From Sphingomonas phyllosphaerae (GTDB lineage Bacteria; Pseudomonadota; Alphaproteobacteria; Sphingomonadales; Sphingomonadaceae): DNA of 64,000 nucleotides. Where the stretch lies: the NCBI GenBank assembly GCA_036946405.1, contig JAQIJC010000001.1, forward strand, positions 119,501-183,500, written 5' to 3'. Made by a program: the position numbers and the translations under genes. Positions 9,491 through 17,309 of this stretch are shown here, piece by piece; position 1 is the first letter of the stretch; every line of letters starts with the position of its first letter. A model generated the notes under the pieces. It saw only the letters and a program-made list of their open reading frames with translations, made no database searches and was not told the origin of the DNA.

Positions 9491-11173
9491 CTATTTCCGC
9501 TCCCATGCCTTCGTACCGCCGATCCACGTCTCCAGCACCTTGGTCTGGCGCAGGTCGGCCGGCGTCGCGGTCATCGGATCGCGATCGAGCAGCAGGAAGT
9601 CGGCGCGCTGCCCCGGTGCGAGCGTGCCGAACTTCTGATCGGCGAACCCCGCATAGCTTGCGCCGCCGGTGTAGGCCCACCACGCCTGTTCGCGCGACAC
9701 CGCCTGTTCGGGGTGCCAGCCGCCGACCGGCTGCCCGTCGGCATCGGTGCGCGTGAATGCCGCCGCCCAGCCGGCCCAGGGATCGGGCTTCTCGACCGGC
9801 GCATCCGACCCGAACGCGAGCCTCGCGCCGTCGTCGAGCAGCGTCTTCCACGCATAGGCACCCGCCAGCCGCGCCGGCCCGAGCCGCGCCTCCGCCATCA
9901 GGCGGTCGCTGGTCTGGTGCGTGGGCTGCATCGAGGCGATGATGCGGTACTTGCCGAACGCCGCCATATCGACCGGATCGACGATCTGCGCATGTTCGAT
10001 CCGCCAGCGGCGGTCGCCCTTGTAGGTTTCCGACAGTTCGGCGATCGCATCGAGCACTTGGCGATCGGCGCGGTCGCCGATCGCATGGACCGCGACCTGA
10101 TAGCCGTCCATCGCGGCGCGGCTCATGATGTTCTGCAGCTGGTCGTCGGCGAGGAAGCCGAGCCCGCGCTGCCCGGGCGCATCGGCGTAATCGGCCTTCA
10201 GCCACGCGCCGCGCGACCCGAGCGCGCCATCGGCGTAGAGCTTGACGCCCTCCAGCCGCAGCCGGTCGTCATACAGCCACGGCGTCGGGCCGGTGCCGCC
10301 GATCGTCACCGCGGTGTCGATGCCGAGCCCGTAGGACATGATGCGGACGCGCAGTGCGTTGATGTCGCCCATGCGGCGATAGGTCATCCAGTCGTCGACG
10401 CTGGTGCCCATGTCGGCGATCGCGGTGACGCCGTAGCCGAGCAGGATCTGCTGCGCCTTGAGGAAGGCGGCGGTGCGGTCCTTGGGGCTGACCTTCGGCA
10501 CGACGCGCTCGACCAGTTCCTTGGCGCGATCGACCAGCACGCCCAGCGGCTTTTCGACGCGCCCGCCCGCGGGGGACTGCGTCGCGGCGGTGACGCCGGC
10601 CAGCTTGAGCGCGGCGCTGTTCGCCCAGCCGGCATGGCCATCGGCGCGCGCCAGCCACACCGGGCGGTCGCCGACCACCGCGTCGAGATCGGCGGCGGTC
10701 GGGAAGCGCCCGAGCTGCCAAACTTCCTGATTCCAGCCACGCCCGATGATCCACTGCCGGTCCGGGTTGGCGCGCGCATATTCGGCGATCTTCGCCTTCG
10801 CCTCGTCGAGCGAGCGGGTGTCGGAAAGGTCGAGCGTCAGCGCCGCCAGCCCCAGCTCGATGACATGGCCGTGCGCGTCGATCATGCCGGGCACCAGCAC
10901 GCGCCCCTTCATGTCGGCGCGCCAGTCATAGCGCGGGCCAGGGTTCTTCTTGGTCGGCTTGGGCGGTTGCTCGTCCGGGGCGATCAGGCGGATGACCTTG
11001 CCTTGCGGGTCGATCACCATCGCCTTGAAGCGTACCACCTGCCGGTCGCGGTTGAGCGTCAGGCCGTTGACGTTGTCGATCAGCGCGTCGGCACCCGCGG
11101 GGAGCGTCGTCGCAAGGCCCGCAAGCGTCGCCAGCGCGGCGGTGAGATGGCGTCGGTTCATGTCCGCTGCCAT
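9491..11173 (-). CDS. Secreted amidohydrolase, YtcJ-like
   Basis: A metal-dependent hydrolase of the amidohydrolase superfamily, 560 residues from 11173 or 556 from the alternative ATG at 11161 (MNRRHLTAALATL). An N-terminal signal peptide (RRHLTAALATLAGLATTLPAGA) points to export. The barrel shows the first metal-binding HxH (PGMIDAHGHVIELG), a later His segment (HAIGDRADRQVLDAI), RWRIEHAQIV, and the Asp of AFGSDAPVEKPDPWAGW. This subgroup (TIM-barrel with YtcJ/LAF-like insertions) contains enzymes with varied amide substrates, so none is proposed. It is divergent from a small secreted DUF3298 protein. Confidence 0.88.
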   Translation of the reverse strand: MAADMNRRHLTAALATLAGLATTLPAGADALIDNVNGLTLNRDRQVVRFKAMVIDPQGKVIRLIAPDEQPPKPTKKNPGPRYDWRADMKGRVLVPGMIDAHGHVIELGLAALTLDLSDTRSLDEAKAKIAEYARANPDRQWIIGRGWNQEVWQLGRFPTAADLDAVVGDRPVWLARADGHAGWANSAALKLAGVTAATQSPAGGRVEKPLGVLVDRAKELVERVVPKVSPKDRTAAFLKAQQILLGYGVTAIADMGTSVDDWMTYRRMGDINALRVRIMSYGLGIDTAVTIGGTGPTPWLYDDRLRLEGVKLYADGALGSRGAWLKADYADAPGQRGLGFLADDQLQNIMSRAAMDGYQVAVHAIGDRADRQVLDAIAELSETYKGDRRWRIEHAQIVDPVDMAAFGKYRIIASMQPTHQTSDRLMAEARLGPARLAGAYAWKTLLDDGARLAFGSDAPVEKPDPWAGWAAAFTRTDADGQPVGGWHPEQAVSREQAWWAYTGGASYAGFADQKFGTLAPGQRADFLLLDRDPMTATPADLRQTKVLETWIGGTKAWERK

Positions 11174-11205
11174 ATGGAAGCGGCACGGTTTTGGCGAGGG
11201 ATGTC

Positions 11206-11916
11206 ATGCGGCGGGTGATGGGGTTGATCTTGCTGGCATTGGCGGTGCCGGCGGCGGCGCAGACGAAGGTGGTGGCGAAGACCGCGACGCTCGATTTCTC
11301 CTACGCTTACCCCGCCGCCGCCGCGCGGATCGCACCGCTGCGCCGCTGGCTGGAGGCCGATCGCGGGCGGCTGCGCACCCGCGCCGCCGGGTTGGCAGCG
11401 GAGGATCGGCGCGAGGCGGCGAAGAGCGGCTTTCCCTTCCACCAGCATGACGCCAGTCGCGAATGGAAGGTGGTGACCGAAACACCGCGGCTGCTGAGCC
11501 TGTCGGGCGAGAGCTACAGCTACACCGGCGGCGCGCACGGCAACACCGTGCTGGAACCGCTGGTATGGGACAAGGCCAATGCGCGACGGGTCGACCCGCG
11601 CACGATGTTCGAATCGTCCGCCGCGATGCAGCGCGTGCTGGGAACGGGCTGGTGCGCGTGGCTGAAGGGCGAGCGGCGGCGGCGACTGGGAAGCGACCCG
11701 GGGACCGACGACATCTTCCCGTGCCCGCCGGTATCGGACCTGACCGTGCTGCTCGGATCGACCGACCGCCGCGCGATCGACCGCATCGGGCTGGTGGCGG
11801 GGCAATATGTCGCAGGCTCCTATGCCGAGGGGATGTACGAGATGACGGTGCCGGTGACGCCGGCGCTGCTGGCGATCGTACGGCCGGAATGGCGCGAGGC
11901 GTTCGCAGCGAAGTGA
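11206..11916 (+). CDS. Secreted DUF4163/DUF3298 protein (RsiV-like periplasmic domain)
   Basis: A 236-residue protein with a signal peptide (MRRVMGLILLALAVPAAAQT). The DUF4163 region holds the diagnostic SYSYTGGAHGNTVLEPLVWD, and the DUF3298 region follows with two Cys (WCAWLKGE and FPCPPVSD). Domains of this type form the extracellular part of RsiV, the lysozyme-sensing anti-sigma factor, but no membrane anchor or sigma factor is present here. The ATG at 11206 was preferred over an upstream TTG because GAGGGA lies just ahead and the signal peptide starts there. Function unknown. Confidence 0.82.
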   Translation: MRRVMGLILLALAVPAAAQTKVVAKTATLDFSYAYPAAAARIAPLRRWLEADRGRLRTRAAGLAAEDRREAAKSGFPFHQHDASREWKVVTETPRLLSLSGESYSYTGGAHGNTVLEPLVWDKANARRVDPRTMFESSAAMQRVLGTGWCAWLKGERRRRLGSDPGTDDIFPCPPVSDLTVLLGSTDRRAIDRIGLVAGQYVAGSYAEGMYEMTVPVTPALLAIVRPEWREAFAAK

Positions 11917-11936
11917 CGTCGCGAGCGACACCCCGA

Positions 11937-12033
11937 CCGTCATCCCCGCGAAGGCGGGGATCCAGAACCTCCGACGTTTTGCTGCCATCGAGAGCTTCGC
12001 GTGCCTGGATTTCCGCCTTCGCGGGAATGACGA
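11937..12033. repeat. Dispersed palindromic repeat (CATCCCCGCGAAGGCGGGGATCC type)
   Basis: Arms GTCATCCCCGCGAAGGCGGG and TTCCGCCTTCGCGGGAATGAC with an inner CCTCCGACG spacer. Near-identical copies lie at 46234-46328 and 58129-58222. Here the element is between two same-strand genes. Confidence 0.85.
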
Positions 12034-12107
12034 ACGCTGCGCAGGGGCGACGGAGTCCGGGTCGAGCGGGTGTTCCTTTCGTAACGGTGTTCCGCTACGT
12101 CCCCGCC

Positions 12108-13349
12108 ATGGCAACCCAGCTCGCGTCCGCCCCGGCCCTTCCCGTCTCGATCGAGGACGTGCGTGCCGCGCAGATTCGCATCGGCGACGCGGTCGTGCGG
12201 ACGCCGACGCTCATTAGCCAGACGCTGTCGAAGCTGACCGGCGCGACCGTCTATCTGAAGTTCGAGAACCTGCAATTCACCGCCGCCTACAAGGAGCGCG
12301 GCGCGCTCAACACGTTGCTGCAACTCTCCGACGAAGCGCGCGCCAAGGGCGTGATCGCCGCCTCGGCGGGCAATCACGCGCAGGGCCTCGCCTATCACGG
12401 CAACCGGCTGGGCGTGCCGGTGACGATCGTGATGCCGCGCAACACGCCGGTGGTGAAGGTGGTGCAGACGCAGGGGCACGGCGCGACCGTGATCCTGGAG
12501 GGCGACACGTTCGACGCCGCTTACGCCCATGCGCGCGTGCTGGAGGCGGAACGCGGCTTCACCTTCGTCCACCCGTTCGACGATCCGCGGATCATCGCGG
12601 GTCAGGGCACCGTCGCGCTGGAGATGCTGGACGAGCATCCCGAGATCGACCTGCTGGTGGTGCCGATCGGCGGCGGTGGGTTGATCTCCGGCATGGCGAC
12701 GGTCGCGCGTGCCGCGGATCGGCGGATCGAGGTGGTCGGCGTCGAGGCCGAACTCTATCCGTCGATGTACAATCGCATCAACGGCACCGACCTGCCGTGC
12801 GCGGGCGACACGCTGGCCGAGGGGATCGCAGTCAAGGAGCCGGGCGGGATCACCGCGCAGATGGTCGCGCAGCTGGTCGACGACATCGTGCTCGTCTCCG
12901 AACGCTATCTGGAAGAGGCGCTGAGCCTGTTGCTCCAGATCGAGAAGACCGTCGTCGAGGGTGCGGGCGCGGCGGGGCTGGCCGCGCTGCTCGCGCATCC
13001 CGAGCGGTTCCGCGGACGGACGATCGGCGTGGTGCTGTGTGGCGGCAATATCGACACGCGGCTGCTCGCCAACGTGCTGCTGCGCGATCTGGCGCGGTCG
13101 GGGCGGCTGGCGCGGCTACGGCTGCGGCTGCAGGATCAGCCCGGCGCGCTCTACAATGTGATGCGGGTGTTCGATCGCGAGCGGGTGAACATCATCGAGA
13201 TCTATCACCAGCGGGTGTTCACGACGCTGCCCGCCAAGGGCCTGATCACCGACATCGAATGCGAGGCGCGCGACCGGGCGCATCTCGACGGGCTGATGGT
13301 TGGGCTGCGCGAGGCGGGGTTCGAGGTGAGCACCGTCGAGCTGGCCTGA
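12108..13349 (+). CDS. ilvA: Threonine ammonia-lyase with ACT domain
   Basis: A 413-residue PLP enzyme that deaminates threonine to 2-oxobutyrate for isoleucine synthesis or catabolism. The PLP lysine is K62 in FTAAYKERGALN, with SAGNHAQGLAYH and the phosphate-binding PIGGGGLISG also present. A single C-terminal ACT domain (about 335-413, LRLQDQPGALYNVMRVF) suggests allosteric control by an amino acid. The ATG at 12108 follows a repeat; the frame upstream is antisense. 2-Oxobutyrate yields propionyl-CoA, which would feed the operon at 1-5.8 kb (inference). A clear terminator follows. Confidence 0.93.
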   Translation: MATQLASAPALPVSIEDVRAAQIRIGDAVVRTPTLISQTLSKLTGATVYLKFENLQFTAAYKERGALNTLLQLSDEARAKGVIAASAGNHAQGLAYHGNRLGVPVTIVMPRNTPVVKVVQTQGHGATVILEGDTFDAAYAHARVLEAERGFTFVHPFDDPRIIAGQGTVALEMLDEHPEIDLLVVPIGGGGLISGMATVARAADRRIEVVGVEAELYPSMYNRINGTDLPCAGDTLAEGIAVKEPGGITAQMVAQLVDDIVLVSERYLEEALSLLLQIEKTVVEGAGAAGLAALLAHPERFRGRTIGVVLCGGNIDTRLLANVLLRDLARSGRLARLRLRLQDQPGALYNVMRVFDRERVNIIEIYHQRVFTTLPAKGLITDIECEARDRAHLDGLMVGLREAGFEVSTVELA

Positions 13350-13357
13350 AACGGGGC

Positions 13358-13383
13358 GCCGCTTTGATGGTAAAGCGGCTTTT
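13358..13383 (+). terminator. Rho-independent terminator after ilvA
   Basis: Perfect 8-base stem GCCGCTTT (13358-13365) and AAAGCGGC (13372-13379) with loop GATGGT, followed by TTTT, starting 9 bases after the ilvA stop. Confidence 0.85.
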
Positions 13384-13482
13384 CACCGGATCGGCGTCGT
13401 CGCATATGAAGCGTTTAAGGCACAACCGCTTCGCGACGAAGATGGGTGATCGGATGGACAGCACAGGAAAGGGTCGGCACGC

Positions 13483-14241
13483 ATGACGGCACCGTTCCGC
13501 TTCCCGCGCTTCTTCGTCACCAGCCCGCAGCCGTGCCCGTACCTGCCCGGCCGGCAGGAGCGGAAGGTGTTCACCGAATTGTCCGGCCCCGAAGCCGGCG
13601 AGCTGAACGACGCGCTCGGCCGGATCGGTTTTCGCCGCAGCCAGTCGGTCGCGTATCGTCCGAGCTGCGCGGGCTGCGCCGCCTGCGTCTCAGTGCGGGT
13701 GCGGACGCACGAATTCGAGCCCAATGCGACGCAGCGCAAGCTGATGCGGCGCCACGCCGATCTCGACGTGTCGGCGTGCCGGCCGTGGGCGACCGACGAG
13801 CAATATACGCTGATGCGCCGCTATCTGTCGGCGCGGCATCCCGGCGGCGGGATGGCCGCGATGGACGAAGGCGACTTCGCCGACATGATCGAACATTCGC
13901 CGGTCAATTCGGTGGTGGTCGAATATCGTGAGCCGTCGGACGGCACGCGGCCGGGCAAATTGATCGGCTGTTGCCTCACCGACCGGCAGGCTGACGGGCT
14001 GTCGATGGTCTACAGCTTCTTCGACACCGATCAGGATGCGCGCCCTGCACTCGGCAATTACATCATCCTCGACCATATCGCGCGCGCGCGGGCGGCGGGG
14101 CTGCCCTATGTGTACCTCGGTTACTGGGTGAAGGGGTCGCAGCGGATGGCGTACAAGACGCGTTATCGGCCGATCGAGATGCTCGGTGCGCATGGATGGG
14201 TGTTGATGCCGGAGGATGAAGCGGCAGCGGTGGTCGTTTGA
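13483..14241 (+). CDS. bpt: Aspartate/glutamate leucyltransferase Bpt
   Basis: A 252-residue aminoacyl-tRNA-protein transferase of the bacterial N-degron pathway. It joins Leu from leucyl-tRNA to proteins with N-terminal Asp or Glu and so marks them for ClpS/ClpAP. Signature elements are [20 protein letters not shown] near the N-terminus, the Cys cluster [15 protein letters not shown] (C62, C65, C68; also C18), and the C-terminal [20 protein letters not shown]. The ATG at 13483 has AGGAAAGG about 8 bases upstream. It stands alone between the ilvA terminator and a convergent repeat. Confidence 0.95.
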   Translation: MTAPFRFPRFFVTSPQPCPYLPGRQERKVFTELSGPEAGELNDALGRIGFRRSQSVAYRPSCAGCAACVSVRVRTHEFEPNATQRKLMRRHADLDVSACRPWATDEQYTLMRRYLSARHPGGGMAAMDEGDFADMIEHSPVNSVVVEYREPSDGTRPGKLIGCCLTDRQADGLSMVYSFFDTDQDARPALGNYIILDHIARARAAGLPYVYLGYWVKGSQRMAYKTRYRPIEMLGAHGWVLMPEDEAAAVVV

Positions 14242-14244
14242 TTC

Positions 14245-14327
14245 CGTCGTCCCGGACTTGATCCGGGACCCGCTTCTTCCCGACCGGCGCAGAAGAAGCG
14301 GGACCCCGGATCACGTCCGGGGTGACG
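14245..14327. repeat. Long dispersed palindrome (GTCCCGGACTTGATCCGGGAC type)
   Basis: Arms CCCGGACTTGATCCGGGACC plus CGCTTCTT and its complement AAGAAGCG plus CCCCGGATCACGTCCGGGG form a long hairpin between convergent bpt and ltaE. Relatives lie at 22653, 31784, 36106 and 47659. Confidence 0.9.
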
Positions 14328-14335
14328 ATTGGAGG

Positions 14336-15385
14336 CTAGGCCAGCGCGCGCACCTCGCACGCCGCGCGGATGTCGGCCGCGAGTTCGTCGACGCGCGCCG
14401 GATCGGCGTCCCACGCGAACATGAAGCGCGCGCCGCCGCCGATGAAGGTGTAGAACCGCCAGCCGCGTGCGCGTACCTCGTCGAGCACCGCCTCGGGTGC
14501 GACGAGGAACACCGAATTGGCCTGTACCGGGAACAGCAATTGCACCGCGGGGAGATCGGCGACCCGCGCCGCCAGCCGCTCGGCGCAGGCGTTGCCGTGT
14601 TCGGCATTGCGCAGCCATGCGCCGCTCTCGATCAGCCCGATCCATGGCGCGGAGAGGAAGCGCATCTTCGACGCGAGCTGCCCGGCCTGCTTGCAGCGAT
14701 AGTCGAAATCCTCGGCGAGCACGCGGTCGAAGAAGATCACCGCCTCGCCGACCATCAGCCCGTTCTTGGTGCCGCCGAAGCACAAGACGTCGACCCCCGC
14801 CTCCCAGGTGATCGCGGCGGGGGTGCAGCCGAGCGCGGCGCACGCATGGGCGAAGCGCGCGCCGTCCATGTGCAGCTTGAGCCCCAGTTCGCGGCACGCC
14901 GCCGAGATCGCCAGCACCTCGGCGACCGAATAGACTTGGCCCGTTTCGGTCGGCTGGGTGATCGTGACGACGCGCGGCTTGGGGAAGTGGATGTCGGAAC
15001 GGCTGTTCGCGAGGGTGCGGATCGCCTCGGGGGTCAGCTTGCCATCGGTGGACGGCGCGAGCAGCAGCTTCGAGCCGTTCGAGAAGAACTCGGGCGCGCC
15101 GCATTCATCGGTTTCGACGTGCGCCGCCGAGGAGCAGATGACGCTGTGATAGCTCTGGCAGAGCGAGGCCAGCGCGAGCGAATTGGCGGCGGTGCCGTTG
15201 AAGACGAAGAACACCTCCGCATCGGTTTCGAACAGCGTCCGGAAACTGTCCGACGCGCGCTGCGTCCAGTCGTCATCGCCATAGGCGACCGCCGAGCCGG
15301 CATTGGCGGCAAGCATCGCCTCCAGCGCCTCCGGGCAGGCTCCGGCATAATTGTCGCTGGCGAATTGCTGGGGCTGGGTCGTCAC
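14336..15385 (-). CDS. ltaE: Low-specificity L-threonine aldolase
   Basis: A 349-residue fold-type I PLP enzyme that splits threonine/allo-threonine into glycine and acetaldehyde. The PLP lysine is K207 in LCFGGTKNGLMVGE; the PLP-binding Asp and the following substrate region are HMDGARFAHA. The start is uncertain. The GTG at 15385 has AGGA nine bases upstream, while an ATG at 15415 lacks a ribosome site and falls inside the 3' strand of a predicted RNA helix, so GTG is preferred. About 190 bases of highly structured leader precede the gene. It sits convergent to bpt. Confidence 0.92.
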   Translation of the reverse strand: MTTQPQQFASDNYAGACPEALEAMLAANAGSAVAYGDDDWTQRASDSFRTLFETDAEVFFVFNGTAANSLALASLCQSYHSVICSSAAHVETDECGAPEFFSNGSKLLLAPSTDGKLTPEAIRTLANSRSDIHFPKPRVVTITQPTETGQVYSVAEVLAISAACRELGLKLHMDGARFAHACAALGCTPAAITWEAGVDVLCFGGTKNGLMVGEAVIFFDRVLAEDFDYRCKQAGQLASKMRFLSAPWIGLIESGAWLRNAEHGNACAERLAARVADLPAVQLLFPVQANSVFLVAPEAVLDEVRARGWRFYTFIGGGARFMFAWDADPARVDELAADIRAACEVRALA

Positions 15386-15412
15386 GGTCGCTGATCCTGT
15401 TGCTCGTTCGGG

Positions 15413-15539
15413 CATCAGGAGTCGGGACGACATGTGGCGAGGGGGCCCGTTGGTTGCCGGTCCGGCCACATCCCTCCGCTACCGGAGGCGCCACCTTGCT
15501 CGGGAGCAGGTTGGCGTCGAACTAGGTCGACTCTTGATG
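15413..15539 (-). promoter_or_regulatory. Structured 5' leader RNA (riboswitch-like) of the threonine aldolase gene
   Basis: As RNA read on the minus strand, CATCAAGAGTCG (15539-15528) pairs with CGACTCCTGATG (15424-15413): a 12-base closing helix with one A/C mismatch around a multibranched core. Inside are a hairpin ACCTGCT/AGCAaGGT (15511-15493), a hairpin CCTCCG-GTAG-CGGAGG (15488-15473) and a stem ATGTGGC/GCCACAT (15471-15465 with 15438-15432) whose loop holds CGGCAACC. GTCGA at 15531-15527 could pair instead with TCGAC at 15520-15516, competing with the closing helix. The ltaE ribosome site lies just downstream. GGCAACC is also a hallmark of S-box aptamers, but the stem order does not match as read, so no class is assigned. 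Confidence 0.55.
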
Positions 15540-15573
15540 TTGGGGAGGCCGGTATACGATCGGGCTCTTAAGG

Positions 15574-16374
15574 TCAATCCTGCCCGCTGACCTGCACCTC
15601 GACGTCGAGACATTCGCGCCCTTCGCCGAGCCGTGAGCCCGCGACCGGCGAGCAACCGGCCGCGTCGAGCGCGACCGCGACGCGGACGTGATGCGCCTCC
15701 GGCGACGATCCGAGCGTCGGGTCGAACCCGACCCAGCCGAGCCCGTCGACCCATGCGTCGGCCCAACCGTGCGGGGTCGGGCGACCGTTGGGCAGCGCAT
15801 CGCAATAGCCGGTGACGTAACGCGCCGGGAAACCGGCGGCGCGCGCGGCGGCGACGAAGATCTGCGCCAGATCGCGCGCGGTGGCGGTGTCGCGCGCGAA
15901 AGCGGCGGTGACGGTCAGCCCGGGTTCGGGACGCCCGTCGACCAATGCGAAACGCTCATGCACCGCGGCGTTGAGCGCGTGGAGCGCCGCGATCGGTGCC
16001 CGCCCCTCGGTTGCCGCCTGCGCGAAGGCAGCGAGCGCGGGCTCGGCATAGGTCGCGGGGGTGCTGCGCAGATACAGCGCGGCGGGCAGCGGCTCGAACG
16101 TGCCGTGCAGCACTCCGCTCGACGAACTCGTCACCACCTCGCCCGAAACGCTGATCTCGATCCCAGACAGCGGGCCTTCGGCATAGAGCATGGTCGTGAT
16201 GTTGCCGAAGCCGTCACGATGCTCGCGCAGCCGCGCGTCGCAGTCGATGTTGATGTCCCATGCCGCGACCGTCTGGTCGTGCGTGTTGCGCGGCGTCATC
16301 CGCAGCAATTGCACCACCCGGCCCTGCGGCGCGGTGAAGCGGTAGGTGGTGCGATGATCGATGGTCAGGCGCAT
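15574..16374 (-). CDS. Transglutaminase-like protein with the catalytic Cys replaced
   Basis: A 266-residue protein with the bacterial transglutaminase N-terminal beta domain (MRLTIDHRTTYRFTAPQGRV) and a transglutaminase core. The His and Asp of the triad are in place (H202 in PHGWADAW, D218 in GWVGFDPT). The position that normally carries the nucleophile, in a GVCQDxxH motif, reads TATARDLAQ, so A166 replaces Cys and catalysis is unlikely. The codon there is GCG, not a near-Cys codon. The ATG overlaps the alpha-E stop by one base (TGATG). It forms the third gene of an ATP-grasp/alpha-E/transglutaminase operon. A binding or structural role is inferred. Confidence 0.88.
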   Translation of the reverse strand: MRLTIDHRTTYRFTAPQGRVVQLLRMTPRNTHDQTVAAWDINIDCDARLREHRDGFGNITTMLYAEGPLSGIEISVSGEVVTSSSSGVLHGTFEPLPAALYLRSTPATYAEPALAAFAQAATEGRAPIAALHALNAAVHERFALVDGRPEPGLTVTAAFARDTATARDLAQIFVAAARAAGFPARYVTGYCDALPNGRPTPHGWADAWVDGLGWVGFDPTLGSSPEAHHVRVAVALDAAGCSPVAGSRLGEGRECLDVEVQVSGQD

Positions 16375-17309
16375 CAGTGGAACTTGAATTGTCGGCCGAT
16401 CGCGTCGTGCAATTGCGCGTTTTCGACGATCAGGGCCTGAAGATGCTGGTGGAGCCCGGCGGCGATCACGTCGCCGGTGCGGGTGCGCGCGACCCGCGCT
16501 TGCCGCGTCCGCGCCATCCGGTCGGCCTCGCCCTGCGTGCCGCTCGCGCGCGCCAGCGCGGTGAGCGCGGCGACGGTTTCCTCGATCGAGGCGGCGAGGC
16601 TGCGCGGCAGCTCGCCACGGCTGAGCAGCAGGTCGATGACGTTGGTCGGGTTGAGCCCGTCGTTGTAGAGCCAGCGGAAGGCGGTGACCGCCGAAACGGT
16701 CTGCAGGATCGTCGTCCATTGGTCGCGATCGACCGTGCCGCCGACGCGCTCCCCCTCCGGCAGCAGGATGTGATATTTGACGTCGAGCAACCGCGCGGTG
16801 TTGTCGGTGCGCTCGACCGCCTGGCCAAGCCGGATGAACGAGGTCGTCTGGTTGCGGAGCATCCGGTGCACCGCCCCCTCGAAGCCGCGCGTCTCGGCCT
16901 TGACCGCATCGACCACCCCGAGCACCGCGGTGGGATCGAGCCGGCCGATCCGCTGGTCGAAGATCAGCCACGCGCCGTTGATCGCCTGCCACGCCTCGCG
17001 GCTGAGCGCGGTGCGCACCGCACGGGCATTGTCGCGCGCCATCGCGAGGCAGCGCAGGATCGACCCCGGATGCGAGCTGTCGGCGAGCAGGAATTGCGCG
17101 ACCTCCTCGCGGCTGAGCATATGGCCACCGGCCGCGAAGGCGTCAGCGGTTTCGCTGACCGCCAGCGCAGTGCGCCACGCATCCTCACCCGCCGAGCGTG
17201 GCGAAAGCACGTCGAGCCGCAGCGTCGCCTCGATCAGCCGCGCGACGAAATCGGCGCGCTCGACATAGCGGCCGAGCCAGTAGAGCGACGCGGCGGTGCG
17301 GCTGAGCAT
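16374..17309 (-). CDS. Alpha-E domain protein (DUF403)
   Basis: A 311-residue, mostly helical protein beginning MLSRTAASLYWLGRYVERAD, the hallmark start of the alpha-E family. No enzymatic motif is known. It overlaps both neighbours by one base (TGATG junctions), so the three-gene order ATP-grasp, alpha-E, transglutaminase-like is translationally coupled. Published comparative genomics of amidoligases predicts that such sets make or modify peptides; the product is unknown. Confidence 0.92.
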   Translation of the reverse strand: MLSRTAASLYWLGRYVERADFVARLIEATLRLDVLSPRSAGEDAWRTALAVSETADAFAAGGHMLSREEVAQFLLADSSHPGSILRCLAMARDNARAVRTALSREAWQAINGAWLIFDQRIGRLDPTAVLGVVDAVKAETRGFEGAVHRMLRNQTTSFIRLGQAVERTDNTARLLDVKYHILLPEGERVGGTVDRDQWTTILQTVSAVTAFRWLYNDGLNPTNVIDLLLSRGELPRSLAASIEETVAALTALARASGTQGEADRMARTRQARVARTRTGDVIAAGLHQHLQALIVENAQLHDAIGRQFKFH

